Part shown: positions 47,043-57,000 of the stretch, piece after piece
How the letters are laid out: the number at the start of each line of letters is the position of its first letter
How positions within the stretch are numbered: position 1 is the stretch's first letter
Assembly (NCBI RefSeq): GCF_001644605.1
Contig: NZ_CP011388.1
Coordinates: 2,279,001 to 2,343,000, forward strand
From: Paenibacillus swuensis
Lineage (GTDB): Bacteria; Bacillota; Bacilli; Paenibacillales; DY6
Reading direction: 5' to 3'
DNA: 64,000 nucleotides
The notes under the pieces: model-generated
Databases searched by the model: none
The model's input: the letters and a program-made list of their open reading frames with translations, nothing else
Told to the model about the DNA's origin: nothing
Made by a program: the position numbers and the translations under genes

Positions 47043-48815
47043 GTGCTCAACACATGGAAGCGGTGGATGTGGCCCAGCTCGCTGAAGGCCAGGTTGACGA
47101 TTGTGATTCTGCTGAGCTCGGCGATCCCGTTGCTGCTGATCGGCATCATCTCCAGCTACGCGATAGATAATGTGGAATCGAACGTCCGCGACGGGGTCAT
47201 CAGCACGCTGAAGCAGGTGCGCATCGATACGGAGAAGACGCTTGAAATGTTGGATTTCGCGTCAAGGCAGTTTGTCACCATTAACGGCACGGTAGGCGGG
47301 GGACTGCGGGAACTGTTCGAGGCGGAGCGGAATAATACGTATTTTGAGTTTTTTCGGGAAACGAATAAAGTGCGGGAGCGCTTTACGCTGGTCGGTTTCA
47401 CCAATCCGAATGTCGGCGTGATGTTCTACCATATGCCCGATCAGGACAAAATCATGTTCGAAAACCGCACTATCGGCACCGATTTCCAACCGGACCGCAT
47501 GCCGATGTTAACGGATCGCAAGGTGTATCAGAACTTCGGTCCGCATCCGACAGTAAGCCAGGGTCAGGACGCGCTGGTGCTCTCCATCTACCGGGAAGTG
47601 GAGCAGATTGACAGCAAGCCTGTGTATATCTATATTGAGACGCATCTGGATCTATTGAAAGAACTGTTTCGGCGGGATAAATACGGAGTGGATACGATTC
47701 ATATCCTCACGGACGCCGCCGGACAGGTCATGTACAGCGACGACAGGGAAAGGTATCCTACGGGATCGCTTCAGCCCCGTTTCTTGAAGGAAGCCGCATC
47801 GGATGACCACTACGATTTCTATTACGAGAAGAGCCGTCAGGGCTGGCAAGTCATTGCCGGTGTGCATAAAGCGGGCTTCAACCAAGCCAAGACCGGTTGG
47901 ACGATCCGCTACGCGTTGGTAGGCATATTCACCTTGGCGGTCAGCCTCTTACTGGGATGGGCGATCTGGCGCACGGTGTACCGGCCGCTGATTCAATTCA
48001 GCCGCGAAATTAAGGCGATGGGCACCAATATTCATCATGAATTGAGCGATCAGGATCGGATGGCGGAATTCAATGTATTGTTTGTGCAATTCGACCAAAT
48101 GCGGCGTCAGGTGCTGGAGCTGTTCCTTGAGGTAGAGCGGAAAGAACGTCGCAAGCAGGAGCTTGAAGTCGAGAAGCTGCTGGTGCAGATTAACCCGCAT
48201 TTCCTGCATAATACGTTGAATACGATTCAATGGCTGGCCCGTATGCAGGGCAATGACGATATCGATAAACTAGTTTCCGTGTTCACCCGCGTGCTGCATT
48301 ACAACCTGGGCAAAGAAGGCGGCATCGTGAAAATCAAGGAAGAAGTGCAGGCGCTGGAAGACTATGTTTCGTTGCAGCGAATCCGCTATGATTATGAATT
48401 CGACGTCCGCATTATCGTCACGGCGGAAACGCTGGAGGTGCCGATTCCGAGATTTGTGCTGCAGCCTCTGGTGGAGAATGCCCTGTACCACGGGTTAAGG
48501 GATGAAGGCGGCATGATCGAGGTTCATATCCGGCACAGCCGGAACGACATGGTGGAAGTGACCGTGAGGGATAACGGCGCGGGGATGAGCGAAGAGACCA
48601 AGGCCAGGCTGTTGCTGCCCGATACAGGGGAACGCCGCAAGAGCGGGCTGGGCATCGGACTGCGGTTTGTGGACCGCATGATGAAGATGCATTATGGCGA
48701 AGCCTTCGGATTGCAAGTGGAGAGCGAGCTTGGCGAAGGAACGACGATGAGGCTGCGCATTCCGACAGGAGAAGGGAAGCTTGAACAACCGCAAGGAGGG
48801 GAACAACATGATTAG
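47043..48815 (+). CDS. YesM-like sensor histidine kinase
   Basis: About 590 residues from GTG 47043, eight bases after AAAGGA; an upstream ATG at 47019 lacks a site. Two membrane segments (about 15-38 and 285-305) flank an extracellular sensor domain. HAMP follows (RTVYRPLIQFSREIKAMG). The His_kinase motif KLLVQINPHFLHNTLNTIQWLARM holds the phosphorylated His, and the ATPase region has VLQPLVENALYHGLRD and DNGAGMSEETK. This is the LytS/YesM group that controls polysaccharide-use loci in Paenibacillus and Bacillus. The next gene, its AraC-type response regulator, overlaps by eight bases. Confidence 0.88.
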   Translation: MLNTWKRWMWPSSLKARLTIVILLSSAIPLLLIGIISSYAIDNVESNVRDGVISTLKQVRIDTEKTLEMLDFASRQFVTINGTVGGGLRELFEAERNNTYFEFFRETNKVRERFTLVGFTNPNVGVMFYHMPDQDKIMFENRTIGTDFQPDRMPMLTDRKVYQNFGPHPTVSQGQDALVLSIYREVEQIDSKPVYIYIETHLDLLKELFRRDKYGVDTIHILTDAAGQVMYSDDRERYPTGSLQPRFLKEAASDDHYDFYYEKSRQGWQVIAGVHKAGFNQAKTGWTIRYALVGIFTLAVSLLLGWAIWRTVYRPLIQFSREIKAMGTNIHHELSDQDRMAEFNVLFVQFDQMRRQVLELFLEVERKERRKQELEVEKLLVQINPHFLHNTLNTIQWLARMQGNDDIDKLVSVFTRVLHYNLGKEGGIVKIKEEVQALEDYVSLQRIRYDYEFDVRIIVTAETLEVPIPRFVLQPLVENALYHGLRDEGGMIEVHIRHSRNDMVEVTVRDNGAGMSEETKARLLLPDTGERRKSGLGIGLRFVDRMMKMHYGEAFGLQVESELGEGTTMRLRIPTGEGKLEQPQGGEQHD

Positions 48816-50232
48816 AGCCATCATCGTGGATGATGAAAAGCTGGTGCGCAAAGGGCTGATCAGTATGATGCCTTGGCAAGCGTTCGGCATCGACATTATT
48901 GCGGATGCGCCAAGCGTCGCCAAGGCGTTAGAACTGTTACAGCAACAGGAAGCCGACCTGCTGATTACCGACTTGACGATGCCCTCCATGAGCGGCTTCG
49001 AGTTGATGCGGGAAGTCAGGCAGCACTATCCGCATATGCGTGTCGTTGTGCTGACATGTCACCAGGACTTTGATTATATTCAGGAAGCGCTGCGTTTAGG
49101 CGCCATCGATTATATAGTGAAAACCCAGCTGGAGAAGGAGAAGACAGAGGATGTGCTGGGCCGCATCGTGAACCGGATGTGTGAAGAGAACACCAGAGAT
49201 CCGAAACTTCCGGCTACGGCTGTGATGCAGGCGGAAGCGAAGTCCGAACGCGGCTTTCTCCTGTGCGGCACCGGCAAATCAACCAAAGTTGCCGATTTGT
49301 ACGCCATTCCTTGGGTGAGGACAGGTTCCTTGTACGAGGTGGAGCAGGGCACCTGGCTGGTACCCCGACCTTCGGATGCGGTTGTTGCATCGGATATACA
49401 GGCTTTTTTGGATGCGGACGTGCCCGAATGGATTTTGGTTGAAGTGGAAGGCATGCGTGGGCTGCCGATCGGGGAAGTTTGCCGGTTATTGAAGGAATAT
49501 AAACAAGGGGAATTGTTCTACGAATGGCAGAGGGACACAAGGGTTTACAACGTATCCGCTTCGGCCATTGAGAAGGAGCATGCCGATCAAGAGGACACGC
49601 AAATCAGCCGGATCAAAGAACGCTGGTCCATGCCCAACTGGGTGTTGGATGATAAGCTGTACGGCGAATTATTGGCGGATATCGAGCTTCAGCGGTTACC
49701 GTCGATTCATGTGAAGCGGTCTTTTTATGCCGCGATGGCGTTATGGGAGGTATGGTTTAAGGACCGGAAGCAGCTTAACCAGTGGAATGATCAGGTGGAG
49801 GATCTGCTCTATTGGGAAGACTGGAGTGAGTGGCTGGACAGTACCCGCAAACATTTACGCACGGTGCTCGGCGCGGTACCGCATTCGGAGGAAGTCGTTC
49901 GCAGCATCTACAAAGCGGTGGAATATATGAAAACCCACGTCGGTAAAGAAGTGAACCAGCGGGAAGTAGCTAAAGCGGTGAATATGAGCCGAAGCTACTT
50001 CAGTCAGTGCTTCAAGGATATTACGGGGCTGGCGTTTGGCGAGATGCTCAGGGATGCTCGGATTGAATCGGCCAAGACGCAGCTGCTTCAGACGCAGCAA
50101 CCGATTTACTGGATTGCCGAACAATCGGGCTTTCAAGACGAGAAATATTTCCGGCGCATCTTTAAAGAACAGACAGGGATGACGCCTACCGAATATCGCG
50201 CCACCTCCATGAGGGGGAGTTCGGTTCGTTAA
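48808..50232 (+). CDS. YesN-like response regulator with AraC-type DNA-binding domain
   Basis: About 474 residues from ATG 48808 after AAGGAGGGG. The receiver (1-120) has the acidic VDDEK, the phosphoacceptor Asp in LLITDLTMPSMSGFEL and the switch Lys in DYIVKTQ. A long middle region of unknown fold (about 130-370) follows. The AraC/XylS domain is at the C-terminus: VNQREVAKAVNMSRSYFSQCFKDITGLAFGEML and IYWIAEQSGFQDEKYFRRIFKEQTGMTPTEYR. It should activate the adjacent importer and hydrolase genes when the kinase senses extracellular oligosaccharide. Confidence 0.9.
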   Translation: MIRAIIVDDEKLVRKGLISMMPWQAFGIDIIADAPSVAKALELLQQQEADLLITDLTMPSMSGFELMREVRQHYPHMRVVVLTCHQDFDYIQEALRLGAIDYIVKTQLEKEKTEDVLGRIVNRMCEENTRDPKLPATAVMQAEAKSERGFLLCGTGKSTKVADLYAIPWVRTGSLYEVEQGTWLVPRPSDAVVASDIQAFLDADVPEWILVEVEGMRGLPIGEVCRLLKEYKQGELFYEWQRDTRVYNVSASAIEKEHADQEDTQISRIKERWSMPNWVLDDKLYGELLADIELQRLPSIHVKRSFYAAMALWEVWFKDRKQLNQWNDQVEDLLYWEDWSEWLDSTRKHLRTVLGAVPHSEEVVRSIYKAVEYMKTHVGKEVNQREVAKAVNMSRSYFSQCFKDITGLAFGEMLRDARIESAKTQLLQTQQPIYWIAEQSGFQDEKYFRRIFKEQTGMTPTEYRATSMRGSSVR

Positions 50233-50274
50233 ACGGGTGAAAAAGGTTCACTGCACAGCAACCATACAGGATGC

Positions 50275-50328
50275 CAAAACCCCCCTATCGTCCGACCGTA
50301 TTGAGTCCTTTCGGGGGCTTTTTTCTTT
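50275..50328 (+). terminator. Possible terminator/attenuator before the importer operon
   Basis: AAAACCCCCC is complementary to GGGGGCTTTTTT across a loop of about 30 bases (50276-50324), followed by CTTTG. A TATAAT at 50330-50335 lies directly after it. Confidence 0.55.
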
Positions 50329-50376
50329 GTATAATAACAGTGTAGTTAACAAGCTGAGTAAAGGGGATATCACAAT

Positions 50377-52092
50377 ATGACGCATGCCACATGGAACAAG
50401 AGCTGGATCGCAGGTTTGCTGGTCCTGATGATGCTGGTGATTACAGCTTGCAGCGGCAACGGAAACACAGAGAACGCCGCGCAAGGGAACGGAAAGAATA
50501 ACGGAAATCAGGCGGAGACGCCAACGGAACCCGCTGAAGTGCCGGAACCGTTCGGGATGTACAAAGAACCGGTTGAACTAAAGATCGGTAAATCCACGAT
50601 CGCCGAACCGAAATTCCCGGAAGGCGAAACATGGGCGGATAACGAGTATTACCGCCACCTGCAGAAGACGTTGAACATCTCCGTCAAGCATGCGTGGGAA
50701 GCGGACGGCAGTTCTTCCGCTTACAAGGATAAAGTAAACCTGTCGATCGCAAGTAACGATCTGCCGGACGCGTTCTCTCTGGTAAACCGTGATCAATTGG
50801 CGGAGCTTGTGAAGAACGACATGATCGAAGATTTAACGGAAGTGTATGAGAAATATGTTTCTCCGGAATACAAGGCTGTCATTGATTCCACGAACGGTCA
50901 AGCGATTGCGGAAGTGACTGTGGACGGCAAGATGTTCGCCATCCCAACTGCGCGTGAAGTAACACCGAATCTGGTGTGGGTTCGCCAGGACTGGTTGGAT
51001 ACGCTGAAGCTGCAAGCTCCGAAATCCGTAGATGATGTGCTTGCTGTTGCCAAAGCTTTCAAGGCGGCTGACCTGGACAAAACAGGAAAAGCTGTAGGCC
51101 TTACGGGCGTAGAGAAATTCGTTTCTGACGGTAACGAGATGCACGGATACGAGCTGCTGTTCAACGCATATGAGCTGTATCCGATGCAGTGGACGAAAGG
51201 ACAAGACGGTACGATCGCTTACGGCGGTATTCAACCCGGCGTGAAAGACGTGCTGGCGAAGCTGGCCCAAGCGTTCAAGGACGGATTAATCGACCGTGAG
51301 TTCGCGACGAAAGACGCGGGTAAAGCGAACGAAGTGCTGACAAGCGGTCAAGGCGGCATCGCGGTATTACCTTGGTGGGCACCGGGCTGGCCTCTGCAAG
51401 ACTCGGTGAAGAACAGCGGCGGCAAAGCGGTATGGAAAGCATATCCGATCATCGGCGCTAACGGGAAATATAACGGTGAGCAGAACGGTATTCTGAACTC
51501 CATGTATGTAGTGCGTAAAGGCTATGAGCATCCCGAAGCTTTAGTGAAGCTTGTAAACTGGGAGTTCAAGCTGAAACAACGCGGCTATCCAGAATTGAAC
51601 GAGCTGATGGACAACGGCATCTACAAAGAAATCAAGCGCCGCGGCACGCCGTTTGAAGTAAACGCGGCGCGCATGGATGAAATCCAATTCCTCGCGGGTG
51701 TAATCCAGCAAGGTGTGAAAGGTGAAATTACGAAAGAAGAAGCGGCGAAGCTGCATCCGGAAGCTTGGGATAAAGTGGAGCGCATTCAGAAATACCGCGC
51801 GAATCCGGACCCGATGGCAGATACGGCTTTATGGGCGGATGATACGCAATGGACGATCGGCGCGCCTGCCTTGGTTGCGGCTGAACAGAATGTTCACTTC
51901 AACGTATTCACAGGCATTACCAAAGGAATGGAGAACAAGAAATCCATTCTGGACGATCTTCTGATTCAATCTTACCTGAAAATTATTTACGGTGAAGAAA
52001 GCGTAGATTACTTTGACACCTTCGTGGAGCAATGGAAATCGCAAGGCGGAGATGAAATTACTAAAGAAGTTCAGGAACAAGTCGCTAAGTAA
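50377..52092 (+). CDS. Extracellular solute-binding lipoprotein of a carbohydrate ABC importer (LplA-like)
   Basis: The protein has 571 residues. The signal peptide ends in VITAC, with lipidated Cys25. A Gly/Asn/Gln-rich spacer follows, then the binding domain (VELKIGKSTIAEPKFPEG, NISVKHAWEADG, DLPDAFSLVNRDQLAELVKNDMIEDLT, RQDWLDTLKLQAPKSVDDVLAVAKAF). This is the large LplA-type receptor found with YesMN-type two-component systems. AAGGGG precedes the ATG. It begins a three-gene operon with two permeases; no ATPase gene is nearby, so a shared MsmX-type ATPase is expected. The ligand is probably an oligosaccharide released by the GH5 enzymes. Confidence 0.9.
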   Translation: MTHATWNKSWIAGLLVLMMLVITACSGNGNTENAAQGNGKNNGNQAETPTEPAEVPEPFGMYKEPVELKIGKSTIAEPKFPEGETWADNEYYRHLQKTLNISVKHAWEADGSSSAYKDKVNLSIASNDLPDAFSLVNRDQLAELVKNDMIEDLTEVYEKYVSPEYKAVIDSTNGQAIAEVTVDGKMFAIPTAREVTPNLVWVRQDWLDTLKLQAPKSVDDVLAVAKAFKAADLDKTGKAVGLTGVEKFVSDGNEMHGYELLFNAYELYPMQWTKGQDGTIAYGGIQPGVKDVLAKLAQAFKDGLIDREFATKDAGKANEVLTSGQGGIAVLPWWAPGWPLQDSVKNSGGKAVWKAYPIIGANGKYNGEQNGILNSMYVVRKGYEHPEALVKLVNWEFKLKQRGYPELNELMDNGIYKEIKRRGTPFEVNAARMDEIQFLAGVIQQGVKGEITKEEAAKLHPEAWDKVERIQKYRANPDPMADTALWADDTQWTIGAPALVAAEQNVHFNVFTGITKGMENKKSILDDLLIQSYLKIIYGEESVDYFDTFVEQWKSQGGDEITKEVQEQVAK

Positions 52093-52108
52093 TTGAAGCA
52101 ATTGTGAG

Positions 52109-52136
52109 AGGGCGGTGGGTCCTATTCCGCCGCCCT
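52109..52136 (+). promoter_or_regulatory. Intercistronic stem-loop between binding-protein and permease genes
   Basis: AGGGCGGTGG and CCGCCGCCCT form a GC-rich stem with a seven-base loop and no long T-run. Such structures often protect the upstream mRNA so that the binding protein is made in excess over the permeases. Confidence 0.6.
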
Positions 52137-52171
52137 TATCATTTTGGAACCGTAAGAAAGGAAGAAGCAGC

Positions 52172-53062
52172 ATGAAGAATAACGGATTTTCGACGATATA
52201 TCATCTGATGCTGTTGCCTGGGATCATCCTCCTGCTGATCTTCTCCATCTATCCGATGCACGGCATTCTCATGGCGTTTCAGGATTTCAACCCCGCCAAG
52301 GGTGTGTGGGAGTCCGAGTTGATCGGGTTGGATAATTTCAAGTACATGTTCACCCTGCCGGATGCCAAGGATGTATTCGTCAACACCATTACCATCTCCG
52401 CCATGAAACTGACCGCCAATCTCTTGTTCGCACTTGTATTCGCGTTAATGCTGAACGAGATCCGGCAGCGTTTTGTGAAGAAATCGATTCAAACCGTCGT
52501 CTACCTGCCTCACTTTCTCTCCTGGGTGCTGGTTGCGGGGATCTTTAAGGACATGTTCTCGCTGGACGGCTTCATCAACCAGATCGTCTCCTTCCTGGGC
52601 TTTCAGGAAATTATGTTTTTCAGCAGCAACACCTGGTTTCCCGCGATTCTGGTAGGTTCCGAGGTATGGAAAGAGTTCGGCTTCGGCGCGATTGTGTTTC
52701 TGGCGGCGTTGACCGGCATTTCACCGTCCTTGTATGAAGCAGCCGCCATTGACGGGGCATCCCGGACCAGACAGCTGTGGCATATCACGTTACCAAGTAT
52801 CGCATCTGTCATTGTGTTGCTGGCGGTCTTGTCGCTGCGAAGCGTGCTGGATGCGGGGTTCGACCAAGTATTCAACATGTACAATAAGCTCGTTTACCCT
52901 TCTGGGGATATCATTGATACCTATGTATACCGGATCGGTCTGGTGAAATTGCAATTCGAGCTAGCCACGGCGGTGGGGTTACTGAAGTCTGTAGTCAGCT
53001 TTATTCTCATTATCATATCGTATCAACTGGCTTACCGGTTTGCGAATTACCGTATTTTCTAG
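52172..53062 (+). CDS. Carbohydrate ABC importer permease 1 (LplB-like)
   Basis: About 296 residues from ATG 52172 after AAAGGAAG. Six membrane segments can be traced. The N-terminal YHLMLLPGIILLLIFSIYPMHGILMAFQDFNPAKG is characteristic of LplB/YtcP-partner permeases, and the EAA loop is YEAAAIDGASRTRQLWHITLPSI. It follows the binding-protein gene with a stem-loop in between and precedes permease 2 by 18 bases. It forms the channel with that protein and needs a cytoplasmic ATPase encoded elsewhere. Confidence 0.9.
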   Translation: MKNNGFSTIYHLMLLPGIILLLIFSIYPMHGILMAFQDFNPAKGVWESELIGLDNFKYMFTLPDAKDVFVNTITISAMKLTANLLFALVFALMLNEIRQRFVKKSIQTVVYLPHFLSWVLVAGIFKDMFSLDGFINQIVSFLGFQEIMFFSSNTWFPAILVGSEVWKEFGFGAIVFLAALTGISPSLYEAAAIDGASRTRQLWHITLPSIASVIVLLAVLSLRSVLDAGFDQVFNMYNKLVYPSGDIIDTYVYRIGLVKLQFELATAVGLLKSVVSFILIIISYQLAYRFANYRIF

Positions 53063-53080
53063 GACAGGAGTGACAGCACC

Positions 53081-53968
53081 ATGGTCGTTTCCAGAACGGC
53101 AGGATCCAAAATCGCGGACGGAATCATCCTGATCGCATTGCTCCTTATGGCTTTTCTATGTATTGCCCCCTTGTTGCACGTCGCTGCAATTTCTCTGAGT
53201 GACTCGGCTAAAGTAAGCGCGGGACTGGTTTCCTTCCTTCCTCTGGGCATTAATTTCGATTCTTATATCAAAATCATGAATGACAGCCGCTTTTACGAAG
53301 CTTTCGGCATTTCGGTTCAGCGTGTGCTCCTGGGCGGATTGATTAACTTCGTGCTCTGCGTCCTCATGGCGTACCCTTTGTCGAGAGAGAAGTCGGAGTT
53401 TAAACCGCGGAATCTATATATGTGGTTCCTGATCTTCACGATGATGTTTAGTGCGGGTCTGGTGCCTACCTATATTACGATCAAAAGCTTGCATCTCATG
53501 GATACGATCTGGGCGCTCGTTCTACCCGGCGCGGTGCCGGTGTTTAACCTGATCCTGCTCGTGAATTTCTTCCGAAATTTGCCGAAGGAGCTTGATGAGG
53601 CCGCCTATATGGACGGCGCGGGTCCGCTCTATCTGTTGTTTTACGTCTATATCCCGCTTTCGCTGCCGGCGATCGCGACGATTACGTTGTTCAGCATCGT
53701 CGGGCATTGGAATTCGTTCTTTGACGGGTTGATTTACATGAATTATCCCGAGAATTTCCCTTTGCAGACGTACATCTCACAGGTCGTTATCAACATTGAC
53801 CCCAACAACATTACCAATGTAAACGATGTGTCGGCGCTTGCGGCGATATCGAACCGTACGCTCAGCGCCGCGAAAATCTTCTTATCCATGCTACCGATTC
53901 TCTTGATCTACCCATTCTTACAGCGTTATTTCATTACAGGCATCACGCTCGGTTCCGTCAAAGAATAA
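53081..53968 (+). CDS. Carbohydrate ABC importer permease 2 (LplC/YtcP-like)
   Basis: The protein has 295 residues with six membrane segments. The EAA loop reads LDEAAYMDGAGPLYLLFYVYIPLSLPAIAT, and the C-terminal YPFLQRYFITGITLGSVKE is the standard ending of MalG-type permeases in this family. CAGGAGTGA precedes the start. It is the last importer gene; the multimodular GH5 gene begins 68 bases later and may be part of the same transcript. Confidence 0.9.
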   Translation: MVVSRTAGSKIADGIILIALLLMAFLCIAPLLHVAAISLSDSAKVSAGLVSFLPLGINFDSYIKIMNDSRFYEAFGISVQRVLLGGLINFVLCVLMAYPLSREKSEFKPRNLYMWFLIFTMMFSAGLVPTYITIKSLHLMDTIWALVLPGAVPVFNLILLVNFFRNLPKELDEAAYMDGAGPLYLLFYVYIPLSLPAIATITLFSIVGHWNSFFDGLIYMNYPENFPLQTYISQVVINIDPNNITNVNDVSALAAISNRTLSAAKIFLSMLPILLIYPFLQRYFITGITLGSVKE

Positions 53969-54036
53969 GACGGGGCCGCGTGCTGCGGCGTGTGATGATA
54001 CAGTTTAAATACTCATATAGAGGGATGTGATCGTTT

Positions 54037-57000
54037 ATGAAAAAGATGAGTGCAGTGCAACGTACGTTCAGCAAAATATTGGTTCTATGTCTACTGGTTA
54101 CCGCGTTTGGGCAACCGGTATTTGCCGCGGAGGGGGCGGAAGGCAATGTGGTGCCGGATCCGGGATTTGAATCCGGAACGCTTCAGGATTGGAACGATGC
54201 CGATCCGGTGAAGAATGCGGTTGTAGCCGACTCGGTATACAGCGGTGTATACTCGCTGAAACAATCGGGGACTTGGGCGGCCATATATCGGAATATTACC
54301 CTAGAACCCAATACCACTTATTCATTAAGCGGCATAGGTAAAGCGGTGAACGGGTCAGGCGTGCTTAAAGTGAAAGTGGTGAACGGCGATTGGGCAGAGG
54401 CGCCTGGAGCCGAGCTCACATTCCGGGACGCCGATTATACGGCGTTGTCCGGCGAGTTTACAACACCGGGCTCGATTGCATATGCCCAGGTGCAGATTTA
54501 TACGCCGCAGTCTGACGCGTTCTATATCGACGATATTGAAGTCAAGAAAGCGCAGCTCCCTGCAGTAGACTTGCCGACGCTTGAAGACGGCGTCTTTCAG
54601 GTGAACGGAACCGAGATTACGGGACCGGACGGGGAACCTTACGTGATTAAAGGGGTGAATGTGAACGGACCGAACTCGTGGTGGCCGCGGGAAATTACGC
54701 AGGATGCCGATCTGATCGAGAATTGGGGATTCAACTCGGTACGTGTGAATGCTTGTATACACAATTGCGGCTGGCAAAATAACAACAACACCGACCGTAT
54801 TGTAAGCGCATTCACATCAAAGCGCATGGTCGTGATGTTTGAAGCGCATGACCAGACGGGGGAATTCTTCACGGAAACATCAACGCCCTCGTTGGCAGAA
54901 TTGACGGCGTGGTGGACGGATCTCGCTAACAAGTATAAGAACAACCCGTATGTCTGGTTCAACATTATGAACGAGCCCGGTACGGATACGCTGGACCCGC
55001 AATGGTTGTCGATGCATCGGCATGTGGTGGAAGCGATTCGCGCCACGGGTGCAACCAATGTGATTATGGCGGACGGCATGACTTGGGGGCAAGACAGCGG
55101 CAAGTCCAAGGCCGGCGATGTACAGGTAGCAGACAGCGCCATTCTGTCTTACGGATCGGACTTGAAAGCAGCGGATCCGCTTGGGAATATGGTGTTCTCT
55201 ATCCATACCTACGGCGGATGGGAATACAGTAACGATAAGTTTCAGCATTTCGTAGAGGCTGTTCACGCCAAGGGTCTTGCGTTGATCGTCGGGGAATACG
55301 GAGCAACGACGAAAGGACAGTTCCTGGAGGGGACCAAGAATGTGTTCAAATATGGCATTCCGAACGGCATCGGCCGTATGGTCTGGTCTTGGGACGGCGG
55401 GGATGACTGGGAGCTGACGACGAACGACGCCTCGGGCGGCGGAGGCTGGGGCATCAATACGGACGGCACCGTGAAGCCGACGAACCTGACTTGGTTCGGG
55501 GAGAAGGTATGGAATGACAACCACAACATTCCGATGACGATGACGGACCGCGACGTCTCCGTGGAGCGCGTTCTGGTGTCAAAGGCCGATTTCGCGGCAG
55601 GCGATACGGTGCGCTTCCAAGCGGCGTTGCGCAATCGCGGCGACGAGCTGCTGGAAGGCGATGTTGCCGTGCGCTTTGAGGTGAACGGCGCGGCGGTGGA
55701 AGGCGGCACGACGGATGCTCCGGTTACGATTGACGGCTATGCTTCCGCGGTGTCCGGCGAGTTCACTGTGCCTGCGGATGTGGAAAATCTGGAAGTTAAG
55801 GCATGGATCGACCGGGATTCCAGCACCTATGGAAACGATGCCGTAGCTGCGAACGATGAAGAAACGGTATCGTTTCAAGGCGCATTAGAGCCTTATGAGG
55901 GCGTTGATCTGGTGGTGAGCGACATTCAGGTGAGTCCCGAGAATCTGGAATACGGCTCCCAGGCCGAATTTCAGGTGACCGTGACGAACCGCGGAACCGA
56001 AGACGCGCGCAACGATTGGATCGCGGGAGCATTCTACGTCGACGGCTTGAAGGTAACTTGGGGCGGCGAGGAGACTGCGCTTGCGGCAGGGGAAAGCGTG
56101 ACTTTAACATCGGTCGCGAAATATAAAGTGAAGGGGCCGATGCAGGTCTCGTTCCAATTGGATCCGTCGGTGCATGACATCGATACGAATCTGACGAACG
56201 AAGGGATCTTCGCGTCCATTGCTGTGAAGGAAGCCAACTACGGCAACTTGCTGCCGAACGGCCAATTCGAGACGGGTCTTGAGGATTGGACGCTGTGGGC
56301 GAATACCGAAGGATCTTCGGCGGATGCGCATACGGGTGCGCAATCGTTGAAGGTCCGCAACGGCGGAGCGGGAGGCGGCGGAAGCTATGTAGACCTGGAG
56401 CCGAATACGACTTATGTGCTCAGCGCATGGGGCCGCAATTCCGGCGCGGCAGGCGCAACGAGCGATGTCGGCTTCCAATACAAGCCGAACGTGTCATCGG
56501 AGCAGACGAAGTTTTTCCTGCATTTTGAGGAGAAGGCATGGACACACAAGCAAATCATGTTCACGACGGGACCCCAAGTGCTGGAGGGCTCGGGCAATGT
56601 ATTCGTCTGGAAGCAGGATGCGGAAGTTGAGTTCTACCTGGATGATATCGTGTTGGCGAAGGTGCCGAATCTGTTGTTAAATTCCGGCTTCGAAGCGGGA
56701 GAGGAAGATTGGATGAACTGGGCGGGACGCACGATCGACAGCGCCGCGCCGCGTACAGGCGCGAATGCATTCAAGATCGCTTCCGGCGGCGCGGGCGGAG
56801 GCGGGCAGGAGCTGACGTTGAAGCCGAACACAACTTATATGCTGAGCGCCTATGGAATGAACAGCGGAATGCCGGACGGCGGACCGACCGATATCGGTGT
56901 GAAGTATAAGGTGATGCGCGGGGGCGTGGAGAGCGTGCCGCATCATTTCATTCATTTTGACCGGGACAACAAAGGAATTTATGAATACAACCAGGTGATG